Origin: Desulfosporosinus acididurans
GTDB lineage: Bacteria; Bacillota; Desulfitobacteriia; Desulfitobacteriales; Desulfitobacteriaceae
Length of the DNA stretch: 64,000 nucleotides
NCBI RefSeq assembly: GCF_001029285.1
Contig: NZ_LDZY01000003.1
Span: 310,001-374,000, forward strand
Direction of reading: 5' to 3'
Position numbers and translations under genes: made by a program. The notes under the pieces are model-generated. The model was given only the letters and a program-made list of their open reading frames with translations, had not been told where the DNA came from and ran no database searches. Shown in pieces: positions 9,151-17,597 of the stretch. Within the stretch, counting starts at the first letter, position 1, and each line of letters starts with the position of its first letter.

Positions 9151-9438
9151 TTAGACAGCTTTAGAACCGGTATCTACGTTGCCAAGGATAGCTTCTCCCA
9201 TTGCAACAGCACATTCACGGCAAACATTTTTACCATGGAAAAGTTGATTGTCACTGGCATTACCACAAAATACACAAGCCGGCTCATACTTTTTAAGAAT
9301 AATTCTTTCTTGGTCCACATAAATTTCCAGAGCGTCTTTTTCGTCAATTCCCAAAGTACGGCGAAGTTCGATAGGTAAAACAATGCGGCCAAGTTCATCA
9401 ACTTTTCTCACGATTCCTGTTGATTTCATCATCTTCAC
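9151..9438 (-). CDS. abrB: Transition-state regulator AbrB
   Basis: Swapped-hairpin AbrB DNA-binding protein, a global repressor of post-exponential and sporulation genes during growth. The first 50 residues carry the AbrB domain (STGIVRKVDELGRIVLPIELRRTLGI). The C-terminal half has two CxxC pairs (CVFC, CREC), a zinc-ribbon-like feature of clostridial and bacillar AbrB proteins. ATG 9438 is 9 bases from AAGGGAG; in-frame ATGs at 9432 and 9429 cannot be excluded. The gene is divergent from metG, the same neighbourhood as abrB-metS of B. subtilis. Confidence 0.9.
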   Translation of the reverse strand: MKMMKSTGIVRKVDELGRIVLPIELRRTLGIDEKDALEIYVDQERIILKKYEPACVFCGNASDNQLFHGKNVCRECAVAMGEAILGNVDTGSKAV

Positions 9439-9458
9439 TCACTCCCTTTACTACAACT

Positions 9459-9509
9459 TTCGACAGAAAACTACAACCTTATGATACCAATGGTTCCAAT
9501 TAAAGTCAA
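9459..9509 (-). promoter_or_regulatory. abrB promoter with a Spo0A box just downstream
   Basis: On the minus strand, TTGACT (9509-9504), a 17-base spacer and TATCAT (9486-9481) form a good sigma-A promoter with a start expected near 9474. A perfect 0A box, TGTCGAA, lies at 9465-9459, about +10 to +16. In B. subtilis, Spo0A-P represses abrB by binding just downstream of its promoter, so the arrangement fits the same switch. Confidence 0.65.
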
Positions 9510-9589
9510 CCACTTTTAAACATGATTAGGAATTAAATTTCTTAAATAAAAAATAGCATTTACATATTAATTTTTTATTATGGATATAC

Positions 9590-9619
9590 TTGACAAATAT
9601 GAGTTAATGTGTCGATAAT
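9590..9619 (+). promoter_or_regulatory. Sigma-A promoter of metG
   Basis: TTGACA (9590-9595), an 18-base spacer and GATAAT (9614-9619), 24 bases before the metG start. Confidence 0.55.
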
Positions 9620-9643
9620 TCATAGATTGAGAGGAGATCTAAC

Positions 9644-11575
9644 GTGAACTATTACATTACAACCCCAATTTTTTATCCTAATTCGAGTCCCCATATTGGC
9701 ACTGCCTATACCACGGTTGCTGCAGATGTCTTGGCTCGTTATCATAGAATGCTGGGAGATCAGGTTTATTTTTTAACGGGTACCGATGAAAATGCGCAAA
9801 AGATTGTTCGTACTGCGGAAGCCCATCATCTTGAACCGCAAACTTATGTAGATGGTGTTGTAGAGCGCTTCAAAGAGTTGTGGAAATCATTGGATATTTC
9901 CAATAACGATTTTATTCGGACGACAGAGGAACGTCACGGAAAAGTGGTTCAACAAATTTTCGCCAAATTATATGAACAAGGTGATATTTACAAATCAGAG
10001 TATTCAGGCTGGTATTGTACACCTTGTGAAACATTCTGGACTGAAAGTAAGCTGATTGATGGAAAATGTCCCAACCCAGATTGCTTGCGCAGTGTAGAAT
10101 TGTTAAAAGAAGAGAGCTATTTTTTCCGTTTGTCAAAATATCAAAATGCACTCCTTCAATACATTGAAGAACATCCTGATTTTATTCAGCCCCTTTCCCG
10201 GCGCAATGAAATGATTCGTTTTATTGAAAGCGGCTTAGAAGATCTTTGTGTTTCCAGAACGACATTTAAGTGGGGAATTAAGGTGCCTTTCGATCCCAAG
10301 CATGTGGTTTATGTTTGGCTTGACGCCTTAATCAACTATATTTCTGCTTTAGGTTACCCAGACGGAGAAAATTATCAAAAGTACTGGCCGGCTAACGTTC
10401 AAATTATGGGGAAAGATATCGTTCGCTTCCATGCGATTATTTGGCCTATTATTTTGATGGCTCTTGACCTCCCTCTTCCGCGTCTTGTTTATGGGCATGG
10501 GTGGTATTTGTCGAAAGATGGAGGAAAAATCTCGAAATCACGTGGGAATGTTCAAGATTCCTTTGAACTAATTAAAAGGTATGGTTCAGATGCTATCCGT
10601 TATTTTCTGTTGCGTGAAATGCAGGTTGGAACTGATGGAACATACTCTGAGGATAATTTAGTGGAACGAATTAATAGTGATTTGGCTAATGATTTCGGTA
10701 ATTTTGTTTCTCGAAGTTTGGCTATGGTCGTTAAGTATCGAGGAGGAGTTGTTCCTCGACCAGTTCAAGATGGTCCTTTAGAGATGGAATTAAAAACCTT
10801 AAGTTCGGAAGTTAAAAAGGGCGTAGACGAAAGCCTTGGACGTTGTGACCTGGCAAGTGCCCTGGAACAAATTTGGCGTTTTATAGCCCGCTGCAATAAG
10901 TACGTTGATGAAACTGCTCCTTGGTCCTTAGCGAAGCAGGAGGATCAACAGGAGCGTCTTGATACTGTTCTTTATACTTTTGTAGAATCTATTCGAATTA
11001 TGGCGATTTTGACCGCTCCCTTTATGCCGGGAATTACTCCTCGAATATGTTCACTCCTTAGCAGCGATGAGCATCTTATTCGCTGGGAAGAGGCGGATCA
11101 ATGGGGAATCATAAATTCGGGTGCCAGCGTCCAAAAGGGTGAACAACTCTTCCCGCGAATTGATATTTCTCAATACGCTGAAGAGGTGGCGAAACCAGTG
11201 GAATCTGAACCTAAGCAAGAAACTAAACATGTGGAACTTGAACCAATGAAGGAAGAAATTAGTATTGAGGATTTTGCGAAACTTGATTTAAGAGTTGGAA
11301 AAGTTCTGAGTGCCGAGAAGGTTGCCAAGACGGATAAACTCCTGAAATTAGAAATCGAAATCTCTGGACAAGTGCGTACGGTTGTTTCCGGTATTGCTCA
11401 ACATTATGCTCCGGAAGACTTGATTAATAAATCTGTAGTAGTTGTTGCCAATCTAAAGCCGGCAAAGTTAAGAGGAATAACGTCTCAGGGTATGATTTTG
11501 GCAGCATCACAGGGAGAAGTTCTTGAAGTACTTACGCTTGACAAAGAACTTCCTGGCGGAGCACAAGTGAAATGA
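9644..11575 (+). CDS. metG: Methionyl-tRNA synthetase, with C-terminal tRNA-binding domain
   Basis: Charges tRNA-Met with methionine. The 643 residues show a class I catalytic domain with the HIGH-type motif PHIGTAYT near residue 17 and KISKS near 295. A zinc knuckle lies at about residues 125-147 (CTPC, then CPNPDC). An anticodon-binding domain is followed by a linker of acidic repeats (about 510-530) and an EMAP/Trbp111-type tRNA-binding domain (about 538-643), a common dimerising extension. The GTG start follows GAGGAG. The stop overlaps the tatD start. Confidence 0.95.
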   Translation: MNYYITTPIFYPNSSPHIGTAYTTVAADVLARYHRMLGDQVYFLTGTDENAQKIVRTAEAHHLEPQTYVDGVVERFKELWKSLDISNNDFIRTTEERHGKVVQQIFAKLYEQGDIYKSEYSGWYCTPCETFWTESKLIDGKCPNPDCLRSVELLKEESYFFRLSKYQNALLQYIEEHPDFIQPLSRRNEMIRFIESGLEDLCVSRTTFKWGIKVPFDPKHVVYVWLDALINYISALGYPDGENYQKYWPANVQIMGKDIVRFHAIIWPIILMALDLPLPRLVYGHGWYLSKDGGKISKSRGNVQDSFELIKRYGSDAIRYFLLREMQVGTDGTYSEDNLVERINSDLANDFGNFVSRSLAMVVKYRGGVVPRPVQDGPLEMELKTLSSEVKKGVDESLGRCDLASALEQIWRFIARCNKYVDETAPWSLAKQEDQQERLDTVLYTFVESIRIMAILTAPFMPGITPRICSLLSSDEHLIRWEEADQWGIINSGASVQKGEQLFPRIDISQYAEEVAKPVESEPKQETKHVELEPMKEEISIEDFAKLDLRVGKVLSAEKVAKTDKLLKLEIEISGQVRTVVSGIAQHYAPEDLINKSVVVVANLKPAKLRGITSQGMILAASQGEVLEVLTLDKELPGGAQVK

Positions 11576-12336
11576 TTTGGGATACGCATGCGCATCTTGA
11601 TGACGAGGTATATGAAGAAGATTTTCAAGATGTCTTAGAAAGAATTAAGTCTTCAGGAATTTCTCGAGTTACGAATGTTGGCTATGACCTTCCTTCTTCT
11701 AAAAGGTCAGTGCAGCTTGCCCAGAATTACGATTTCATCTATGCAGCTATCGGTATCCATCCTCACAATGCAGAAGAGTTTAGTGATGACGTTATGGCTC
11801 AACTGCAAGCTTTGGCTCAACAGCCCAAGGTTCTGGCCTGGGGGGAAATTGGCCTTGATTATTATCGGGATTTATCTCCACGAACTATTCAACAAGAGGT
11901 TTTTGTTCAACAGATTGACTTGGCCAACAAAGTTGGCCTGCCGATTGTAATTCATGACCGGGACGCCCATCAGGATGTTTTAGAAATTGTCAAAGCCCAC
12001 CCGCCGAAACATGGAGGAGTCTTCCACTGTTATTCAGGTTCCTGGGAAATGGCGAAAGTTCTTTTAAAGCTTGGGTTCTATCTTTCTTTTGCCGGCCCTT
12101 TAACGTTTAAAAATGCCCGCCATACTGTTGAGGTGGCAAGAAATGCCCCCATCGACCGTATTCTTGCGGAGACAGATTCTCCCTATTTAACCCCGGAACC
12201 GCGACGAGGCAAACGCAACGAACCTGCTTATGTAAGGGAAGTAGTCAGGAAACTCGCTGAAATCAAAGAACTGAGCATTGAAGAAATGGCTCTCCAGACG
12301 ATGCATAACGCAGAAACAATATTTAAGCTTGTTTAA
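11572..12336 (+). CDS. tatD: TatD family metal-dependent deoxyribonuclease
   Basis: TIM-barrel metal-dependent hydrolase, probably a 3'-5' DNA exonuclease in the YabD/TatD group. Metal ligands are visible: DTHAHLDD near the N-terminus, the Glu of GEIGLDYYRD, His in IHDRDAH, FHCYSG, and the Asp of ETDSPYLTPEPRRGKRNEP near residue 203. Length is 254 residues, as usual. ATG 11572 overlaps the metG stop (ATGA), and metG-tatD order is conserved in Firmicutes. An intrinsic terminator follows. Confidence 0.93.
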   Translation: MIWDTHAHLDDEVYEEDFQDVLERIKSSGISRVTNVGYDLPSSKRSVQLAQNYDFIYAAIGIHPHNAEEFSDDVMAQLQALAQQPKVLAWGEIGLDYYRDLSPRTIQQEVFVQQIDLANKVGLPIVIHDRDAHQDVLEIVKAHPPKHGGVFHCYSGSWEMAKVLLKLGFYLSFAGPLTFKNARHTVEVARNAPIDRILAETDSPYLTPEPRRGKRNEPAYVREVVRKLAEIKELSIEEMALQTMHNAETIFKLV

Positions 12337-12348
12337 ACTGGTTAAAAA

Positions 12349-12376
12349 GGACCTTCAGGAGAAGGTTCTTTTTTTT
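12349..12376 (+). terminator. Intrinsic terminator after tatD
   Basis: GGACCTTC and GAAGGTTC (12349-12368) pair around an AGGA loop and are followed by eight T residues (12369-12376). Confidence 0.85.
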
Positions 12377-12413
12377 GAATTTGCTTCATACCTTCTGATT
12401 AAGGAGGGATAGG

Positions 12414-13412
12414 ATGTATTCGCTACCGATCACCACGTATTCCGATTATTGGCGGGCAACCAAGACTTGGAGTTCGTATCTGGGCGGTTTAGCAGTGTTT
12501 GCAGCTGGTACAAGATATTCAGCACTGAAAGCTCCAGATATATCTCAGACCATGTCTGTTCCTTATCAACAAGTAAAACAACCACAGACTATTCAAAAAC
12601 CGAAACTTGAGATAGGCCTTTTAGACTCACGCAGGAAATTACTACGTGTCGGAAATATTAGTCGCGGAGCTCCTGCCTTAGGCGGCAGTAATTTAAAATC
12701 GCGTATTTCAGAGCCAAGCAGCCTGGAAGTTGTAAATGATGCAGGTAAACTTTACACAGCTGAAACGCTAAATCAGGTTAAGGATTCAAATCAGAACGAT
12801 TTAGGGGAAACGTCGCAAAAGGAACATTTAAGTGAAGATAGGTCTATCAAGGGTTCAGGAAGCATGATGACGAGCGATATTCAAGTTGTAGACAAAGAAA
12901 TTGCCTATGATACGCAGGTTATAGAATCGGATCAGCTTCTTCCCGGAATGAGCAAGGTTCAGGAAGAAGGGGAAACTGGTGTTTTGAGACAGGTGGTTAA
13001 GACCTATAAGGTAGATGGACAACCATTGAATCAACAAATACAACTTTCCTTTGAATTAAAAAGGCCTAAGAAAAAAGTTGTAATTCAAAACTCAAAGCCG
13101 GTTGTCGGAGAACACTTTGACATTGACAAATTGAATATTAGTAAAACGTTAACAATGGAGTCAACGGCTTATACTTATACAGGCAACAAAACGGCAACGG
13201 GACTAACGCCAAGACAAGGCATTATAGCCGTAGACCCCAGAGTCATCGCTATGGGAAGTAAAGTATATGTAGAAGGGTATGGGTATGCTATAGCAGCTGA
13301 TACGGGCGGAGATATCAAAGGCAATAGGATTGATTTGTTTTTTACAAACCTTAGACAATGCTTGGATTGGGGAAGAAAGCCTGTACGCATACACATCCTA
13401 AAATCCATATAA
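12414..13412 (+). CDS. G5- and 3D-domain cell-wall protein
   Basis: Probably an exported peptidoglycan-active protein. The 332 residues have a weak hydrophobic N-terminal segment (about 20-34), a low-complexity polar stretch (about 60-150), a G5 domain (about 155-240, with TYKVDGQPLNQQIQ) and a C-terminal 3D domain (about 245-330). The 3D domain carries the family's double-psi-barrel signature: STAYTYTG, TGLTPRQGIIAVDP, and ADTGGDIKGNRIDLFF with the Asp residues typical of lytic transglycosylases. It is followed directly by a second G5-3D gene. The export signal is not a classical one, so location is inferred. Confidence 0.75.
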   Translation: MYSLPITTYSDYWRATKTWSSYLGGLAVFAAGTRYSALKAPDISQTMSVPYQQVKQPQTIQKPKLEIGLLDSRRKLLRVGNISRGAPALGGSNLKSRISEPSSLEVVNDAGKLYTAETLNQVKDSNQNDLGETSQKEHLSEDRSIKGSGSMMTSDIQVVDKEIAYDTQVIESDQLLPGMSKVQEEGETGVLRQVVKTYKVDGQPLNQQIQLSFELKRPKKKVVIQNSKPVVGEHFDIDKLNISKTLTMESTAYTYTGNKTATGLTPRQGIIAVDPRVIAMGSKVYVEGYGYAIAADTGGDIKGNRIDLFFTNLRQCLDWGRKPVRIHILKSI

Positions 13413-13492
13413 TGGAAAAAAAGTTTTTGACAACCAACTACTTATCAATTAAAATGAGGTTGGTTGATTGCTATGGGTTTTGGAGGGATTCA

Positions 13493-14665
13493 ATGTTTCA
13501 GAATTCTCGAACTACGGTTTTGGCGTTAGTTCGCAGAGGTCGCTTAGGTAAAGCTGCAGTTGCCCTCGTGATTTTTTTCCTGCTTGCCTGCGGAATTCTG
13601 GCCTTCAATATGAAAACAATTAAGATTGAAGTTGATAACAAAGTAATACCTGTGACAACGATTTTTAATACTGTCGGGCAAGCCCTTGCAAATTCCAACT
13701 TAGAGTTTAACCCTGAGGATGTAGTGGATCCTCCTCGAAATTCAAGAATTACCAAAGGTATGAGGGTCGTTGTTACAAGAAGCATACCGATTCACCTTAC
13801 TGTAGATAAACAGACTCTCTCAGTGAGGACTACGGCTAAGACGGTCGGTGAAGCAATTAATGATTTGTCAGAACGCTATGGCCTTCAAATTAAAGACGTC
13901 GATGAAGTTAATGAACCACGTTCCGAAGACCTTAAAGAGCAAATGGATATTAAAGTGCGAAGGTCTGTTCCGGTTGTTGTGCAAGCGGATGGAAAGACAA
14001 TCAATACTTTTTTAGCGCCCCGCACAGTAGCTGAGGTCTTAAAGAAGTTGAATATTGTTTTGGGAGCAAAGGATAAGGTTTCTCTGGCGCTTAACCACAT
14101 ATTGACGGCTAATGAAAAGGTTAAGGTAGTAAGAGTGGCTGAAAAGGTGGAAACTGAGAAAAGTGAAATTCCCTATCAGATGGTAACTCAGCCTGGGGAT
14201 TATCCTGTTGGATTACCTGATAAAGTCATTAGCCGCGGTTCTAATGGTATTCAGGAACAGACTATACGTTTAACCCTCGAAGATGGAAAAGAAGTCGATC
14301 GGCAAATTCTTGAGCAGCGTGTGGTTGCCGCTCCTATCAATGAACTCGTTTCTCGGGGAGCGCAAACATCTGTTTCTCGCGGCGGGCAGACGATTAATTT
14401 TAAAAAGGCCTATATTATGAGAGCAACGGCTTACTGTATTCCCGGCGGTATAACGAAAACTGGAGCGCCGGTTCAATGGGGAGTAGTTGCTGTTGATCCG
14501 AGGGTTATTCCTTTAGGCTCGAAGGTTTATGTAGATGGTTATGGGAGCGGACGTGCTTTGGATACAGGAGGCCTGATACAAGGCAATCGAATTGACCTAT
14601 ATATGGATTCTCAAGCGGCTGCAATGTCTTGGGGCGTTCGTTATGTATTAATTTACCTTCAGTAA
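13493..14665 (+). CDS. yabE: YabE/RpfB-like protein: DUF348 repeats, G5, 3D domain
   Basis: Cell-wall protein related to B. subtilis YabE and resuscitation-promoting factors. The 390 residues contain an N-terminal membrane anchor (about 20-38), three DUF348 ubiquitin-like repeats (about 40-80, 97-140, 160-200), a G5 domain (about 212-290) and a C-terminal 3D domain (about 310-388) with ATAYC, VAVDPRVIPLGSKVYV and DTGGLIQGNRIDLYM. ATG 13493 follows TGGAGGG; the frame extends 45 codons upstream without a family-like sequence. In B. subtilis, yabE also lies between tatD and rnmV. Confidence 0.88.
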   Translation: MFQNSRTTVLALVRRGRLGKAAVALVIFFLLACGILAFNMKTIKIEVDNKVIPVTTIFNTVGQALANSNLEFNPEDVVDPPRNSRITKGMRVVVTRSIPIHLTVDKQTLSVRTTAKTVGEAINDLSERYGLQIKDVDEVNEPRSEDLKEQMDIKVRRSVPVVVQADGKTINTFLAPRTVAEVLKKLNIVLGAKDKVSLALNHILTANEKVKVVRVAEKVETEKSEIPYQMVTQPGDYPVGLPDKVISRGSNGIQEQTIRLTLEDGKEVDRQILEQRVVAAPINELVSRGAQTSVSRGGQTINFKKAYIMRATAYCIPGGITKTGAPVQWGVVAVDPRVIPLGSKVYVDGYGSGRALDTGGLIQGNRIDLYMDSQAAAMSWGVRYVLIYLQ

Positions 14666-14668
14666 TTA

Positions 14669-14705
14669 TGGTGACCATTCTCTTGTTGAAGTGGAAATGT
14701 TTTCA
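14669..14705 (+). repeat. Degenerate copy of the dispersed hairpin repeat
   Basis: TATGGTGACCATTCTC then CTTGTTGAAGTGG. The first part aligns with the 18.45 kb copy (TATGGTGAACCACTCCC); the second shares a 13-base run with the 16.9 kb copy. It begins 3 bases after the yabE stop, the placement seen for the other copies. The stem is eroded. Confidence 0.4.
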
Positions 14706-14740
14706 AAAGGCTCCTGAAAAGTTTATTCAGGGGCTTTTCC
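14705..14740 (+). terminator. Hairpin terminator after yabE
   Basis: AAAAGGCTCCTGAA (14705-14718) pairs with TTCAGGGGCTTTT (14726-14738) around a 7-base loop. The descending arm ends in TTTT, giving a short U-tract. Confidence 0.65.
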
Positions 14741-14761
14741 TATGATCATCAAACATCTATG

Positions 14762-14883
14762 CCCCGGGCAGCTCCACCGGACATCTTCGTGCTAAACCTT
14801 CGGATAATACCTAAGGCGAGAAGTTATAACTTTTAACTTAGGGTCATAGTCTTTAGGGTAACCTAAGAAACGGGGGAATTTGA
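14762..14883 (+). promoter_or_regulatory. Structured leader that can hide the cwlD ribosome-binding site
   Basis: CCCCG (14762-14766) is complementary to CGGGG (14871-14875), which overlaps the GGGGG ribosome-binding site 7 bases before the cwlD ATG. Between them are mutually exclusive arms: ACCTAAG (14809-14815), CTTAGGGT (14837-14844), TTTAGGGT (14852-14859) and CCTAAG (14862-14867), plus the palindrome AAGTTATAACTT (14821-14832). The layout is that of a translational riboswitch or protein-responsive leader. I do not recognise the class. Confidence 0.4.
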
Positions 14884-15591
14884 ATGCGTCTGCTTTTGGG
14901 AGTACCGGGAAAGAAAATGGCAATTGGTTTTGTTCTTGGGGTTATGAGTTTGTTAATTTTTTCAGTACTTTGGCAGGGCTCCACAGCAGTCGTTAGTCAT
15001 TTCGCAGAACATTATACGGTAATGCTCGATCCCGGGCATGGTGGGTACGATCCGGGAGCAATTTCATCTCAGGGAGTTTATGAAAAATCGATCAACCTGC
15101 AAATTGCTCAAAAAGTTAAGGAAATGCTTAGGCCCTCCGGTATTGAGGTTTTTTTAACGAGAGAGGAAGATATTGACTATGTGCCTGCCGGAGTTAAAGG
15201 GAAAATTACGAAAAAGCAAATTGATCTAAACCGCCGTATAGCAATGGCCAGTCGAGCAAAAGCCGATGTGTTTGTCAGCCTTCATGTCAATGCTACACCT
15301 CAGGGACGGAATTCCGGAGCTGAGACATTTTATCATTATAAATCAAAATCAGGCAAAGAATTAGCTGAATTAATCCAACAAGAACTGATAAAAATACCAG
15401 CAATGAATCGAAGAATTGCCAAACCGGGAGATTTTTATATCATCAATAATACAAGTATGCCGGCAGTTATTGTTGAAGTAGGGTATTTATCCAGTGCTAA
15501 AGAACAAAAAAAGCTTCAACAATCATGGTATCAAGAACAATTATCCAGAGCAATTGCTAAAGGGATTGCCCGATATTTTGAAATACCATAA
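14884..15591 (+). CDS. cwlD: N-acetylmuramoyl-L-alanine amidase, CwlD-like
   Basis: Zinc amidase of the Amidase_3 family, which cuts the bond between MurNAc and L-alanine. CwlD makes muramic-delta-lactam in spore cortex so that germination enzymes can recognise it. The 235 residues (B. subtilis CwlD has 237) start with a membrane anchor (about 12-33). Catalytic and zinc residues are visible: His52 in DPGHGG, Glu67 in YEKSINLQ, His133 in SLHVNA and Glu198 in VEVGYLSS. There are no binding repeats, which favours CwlD over a vegetative autolysin. The start is fixed by GGGGG 7 bases upstream. Confidence 0.8.
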   Translation: MRLLLGVPGKKMAIGFVLGVMSLLIFSVLWQGSTAVVSHFAEHYTVMLDPGHGGYDPGAISSQGVYEKSINLQIAQKVKEMLRPSGIEVFLTREEDIDYVPAGVKGKITKKQIDLNRRIAMASRAKADVFVSLHVNATPQGRNSGAETFYHYKSKSGKELAELIQQELIKIPAMNRRIAKPGDFYIINNTSMPAVIVEVGYLSSAKEQKKLQQSWYQEQLSRAIAKGIARYFEIP

Positions 15592-15628
15592 TTAATAACT
15601 ATAGGATAAATTATACTCTTAGAACTAT

Positions 15629-15636
15629 CATACATA
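15629..15636 (+). promoter_or_regulatory. Candidate mother-cell (sigma-E-type) -10 element of the GH18 gene
   Basis: CATACATA matches the sigma-E -10 pattern CATACANT at 7 of 8 positions, 66 bases before the lipoprotein start. The -35 region is weak, so this is tentative. Confidence 0.25.
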
Positions 15637-15701
15637 ACGTTGTTTGAAGCGGGGAGAATAAAGTCAGTAACCGAATCTATTCGAAGGAGTTGAAGCGCAG
15701 C

Positions 15702-16874
15702 ATGAAACGGTTTCTGACTTTTATGATGAGCAGTACCCTGATTCTGGGACTTGCCTTAACAGGATGTTCGAATGTACCGACTCCTAACACGCCATCAAAT
15801 CAACAACAGCAAACTTCAAAGAGTACACAACCCCCGAAAGCTGAGGCTGGAGCCACTCGGGATTCTGTTTTGGGATCAGACAAACGAGTTGTTATGGGAT
15901 TTTACACAGACCCAGAAGGGCCGACTCCCGGTTCAAAGGCATCTATGACCAAGAATGGAAAGATGCTTGATGAAGTTGCCTTTTTCTGGTATTCCTTTGA
16001 TGGTTCAGGAAAAGTGATTCCAGCAGGAAATGTTGATATGAGCGCCAAAAATACGGCGAAAAAAAATGGTTCGAAAGTCTATGCCTTGGTTCATAACATG
16101 AATATGAGCGGAAGTGTAGGGTTTGATGCCAATTTAGCGCATCGTGTTTTAGCAAACGCCGGAGCACGTTCCAATTTCGTCACAAATTTGGTAAATCTCG
16201 CAATGAAAGATAACTGGGATGGAATTTCTGTTGATATCGAGAAAACACCACCTGCTGACCGCAACAATTTTTCGGCCTTTGTGGCGCAATTAGGCAAAGC
16301 ATTGAAGGCCAAGGATAAAGTCCTCAATATCTCTATTCCTGCAAAGTTTGTGGATTATCCTTCTGATTTGTGGTCTGGTGCTTATGATTACGCGGCAATT
16401 GGTAAAGCAGCCGATCAAGTTGTTCTTATGACTTATGATGAACATGGTATGGGAACAACGCAAGGACCTATTGCTTCACAGGGTTGGGTTGATCGTGTTA
16501 TTACCTTTGCAGTTGGCAAGATCCCCAGCAATAAGATCGTAATGGGACTTCCCGTATATGCTTATGACTGGGGTTCAAATAAGCCATTAATGCCGGATTA
16601 TTTATCCTATGCTCAAGCTGTTGCACGAGCCAAAAAACATGGCGTTCAAATTTTAACTGATCCCAGTGCTAAAGTTCCACAGTTTACCTATACGGTAAAT
16701 GGAGTTCGACACGAAGTATTTTTTGAAAATGCAGCAAGTTTAAAAACAAAAATGAAGTATACATTACAACACAAGCTGCATGGTGTCGCTATTTGGCGTC
16801 TTGGAATGGAGGATCCCTCAATTTGGAATTCTGTGTCGAGTACCTTTGGAACAAATAAAACAACAGCTAAGTAG
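15702..16874 (+). CDS. Glycoside hydrolase family 18 lipoprotein
   Basis: Secreted, lipid-anchored glycosidase, probably an N-acetylglucosaminidase acting on peptidoglycan or cortex, like the spore YaaH/SleL group. The signal peptide ends in lipobox LTGC (Cys at about residue 22), followed by a Pro/Gln/Thr-rich linker. The GH18 barrel shows the DGxxxDxE signature as DGISVDIE, with the catalytic Glu near residue 180, and later VVLMTYDEHG and GVAIWRLGMEDP. I prefer ATG 15702 because the upstream TTG at 15690 touches the ribosome-binding site AAGGAG. The neighbours yabE and cwlD-like point to a cell-wall role. The stop codon lies in the dispersed repeat. Confidence 0.82.
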   Translation: MKRFLTFMMSSTLILGLALTGCSNVPTPNTPSNQQQQTSKSTQPPKAEAGATRDSVLGSDKRVVMGFYTDPEGPTPGSKASMTKNGKMLDEVAFFWYSFDGSGKVIPAGNVDMSAKNTAKKNGSKVYALVHNMNMSGSVGFDANLAHRVLANAGARSNFVTNLVNLAMKDNWDGISVDIEKTPPADRNNFSAFVAQLGKALKAKDKVLNISIPAKFVDYPSDLWSGAYDYAAIGKAADQVVLMTYDEHGMGTTQGPIASQGWVDRVITFAVGKIPSNKIVMGLPVYAYDWGSNKPLMPDYLSYAQAVARAKKHGVQILTDPSAKVPQFTYTVNGVRHEVFFENAASLKTKMKYTLQHKLHGVAIWRLGMEDPSIWNSVSSTFGTNKTTAK

Positions 16875-16970
16875 TGAACTCGTTCAGCTAAGCTGAACGC
16901 CTAGCCCAGCCCATAACAAATGCTATCGCTTAAAACTCCCACTTGTTGAAGTGGGAGTTTTACATTGGAT
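16872..16970 (+). repeat. Dispersed hairpin repeat, copy A
   Basis: TAGTGAACTCGTTCAGC, a small hairpin (GTTCAGC/GCTGAAC), GCCTAGCCC, TAACAAATGCTATCGC, then a strong terminal hairpin AAAACTCCCACTT / AAGTGGGAGTTTT (about 16932-16961) and TAC-ATTGGATAAA. The first three bases are the stop codon of the GH18 gene. The T-run after the stem could end transcription. Confidence 0.75.
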
Positions 16971-17045
16971 AAATTAAATCAAAATTTGAGTCTTTGCCGA
17001 ATCTCAGGTAAGATAAAAGGAGTTGGAAACGGAGGGAATATTGTA

Positions 17046-17597
17046 GTGATCAAGGAACTTATAGTGGTAGAAGGGAAAAATGACGCCCATGCAGTTCGTC
17101 TAGCCCTGGGAAATGTTGATATTCTTTGGACTGAAGGCTTTGGACTAACAAAGGAAAAACTAGAATATATTGCTGAAATGGCAGTTCGCCAAGGTGTCAT
17201 TGTTTTTACAGACCCTGATACCGTTGGAGAGCAGATTCGAAAGCGTATAGGTAACTATGTTCCTCAGGTTAAGCATGCTTATCTTAGTAAAAAGGCTGCG
17301 ACGAAACGGGGAGACATTGGGGTGGAGAATGCCAACCTCGAAGAAATTCGCCGTGCTTTCGCTCATATTCAACAGGAGCAAGAGAGTTCAGTTGAGACAT
17401 TTACCATGGACGATTTATGGTCGGCAGGCCTTGCGGGTTCGAGCCGGGCAAGTGATTTTCGCTTGGCCTTAGGGAGACGATTAGGAATAGGTGACAATAA
17501 TGCTAAACAATTTCTTCACCGCTTGAACCGGTTTGGGATATCTCGAGAATTATTTTTTAAGGTAGTTGAGGAGGCTAGGCATGGAGAGTACTGCTGA
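17046..17597 (+). CDS. rnmV: Ribonuclease M5
   Basis: Toprim-fold endonuclease that matures 5S rRNA by trimming both ends of the precursor. The Toprim signatures are VVEGKNDAHAVRLA near the N-terminus and FTDPDTVGEQIRKRI near residue 60, giving the acidic metal site. Length from GTG 17046 is 183 residues, as in the family; GGAGGG ends 9 bases before it, and the upstream 27 codons do not look like protein. It overlaps ksgA by 17 bases, the usual rnmV-ksgA order. An rRNA operon lies at the right end of this window. Confidence 0.92.
   Translation: MIKELIVVEGKNDAHAVRLALGNVDILWTEGFGLTKEKLEYIAEMAVRQGVIVFTDPDTVGEQIRKRIGNYVPQVKHAYLSKKAATKRGDIGVENANLEEIRRAFAHIQQEQESSVETFTMDDLWSAGLAGSSRASDFRLALGRRLGIGDNNAKQFLHRLNRFGISRELFFKVVEEARHGEYC

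Noticed and set aside
14762-14883. c-di-AMP (ydaO-type) riboswitch before cwlD
   Set aside because: The gene type fits, but the conserved blocks of that class could not be found in the right order; it is reported only as an unclassified structured leader.
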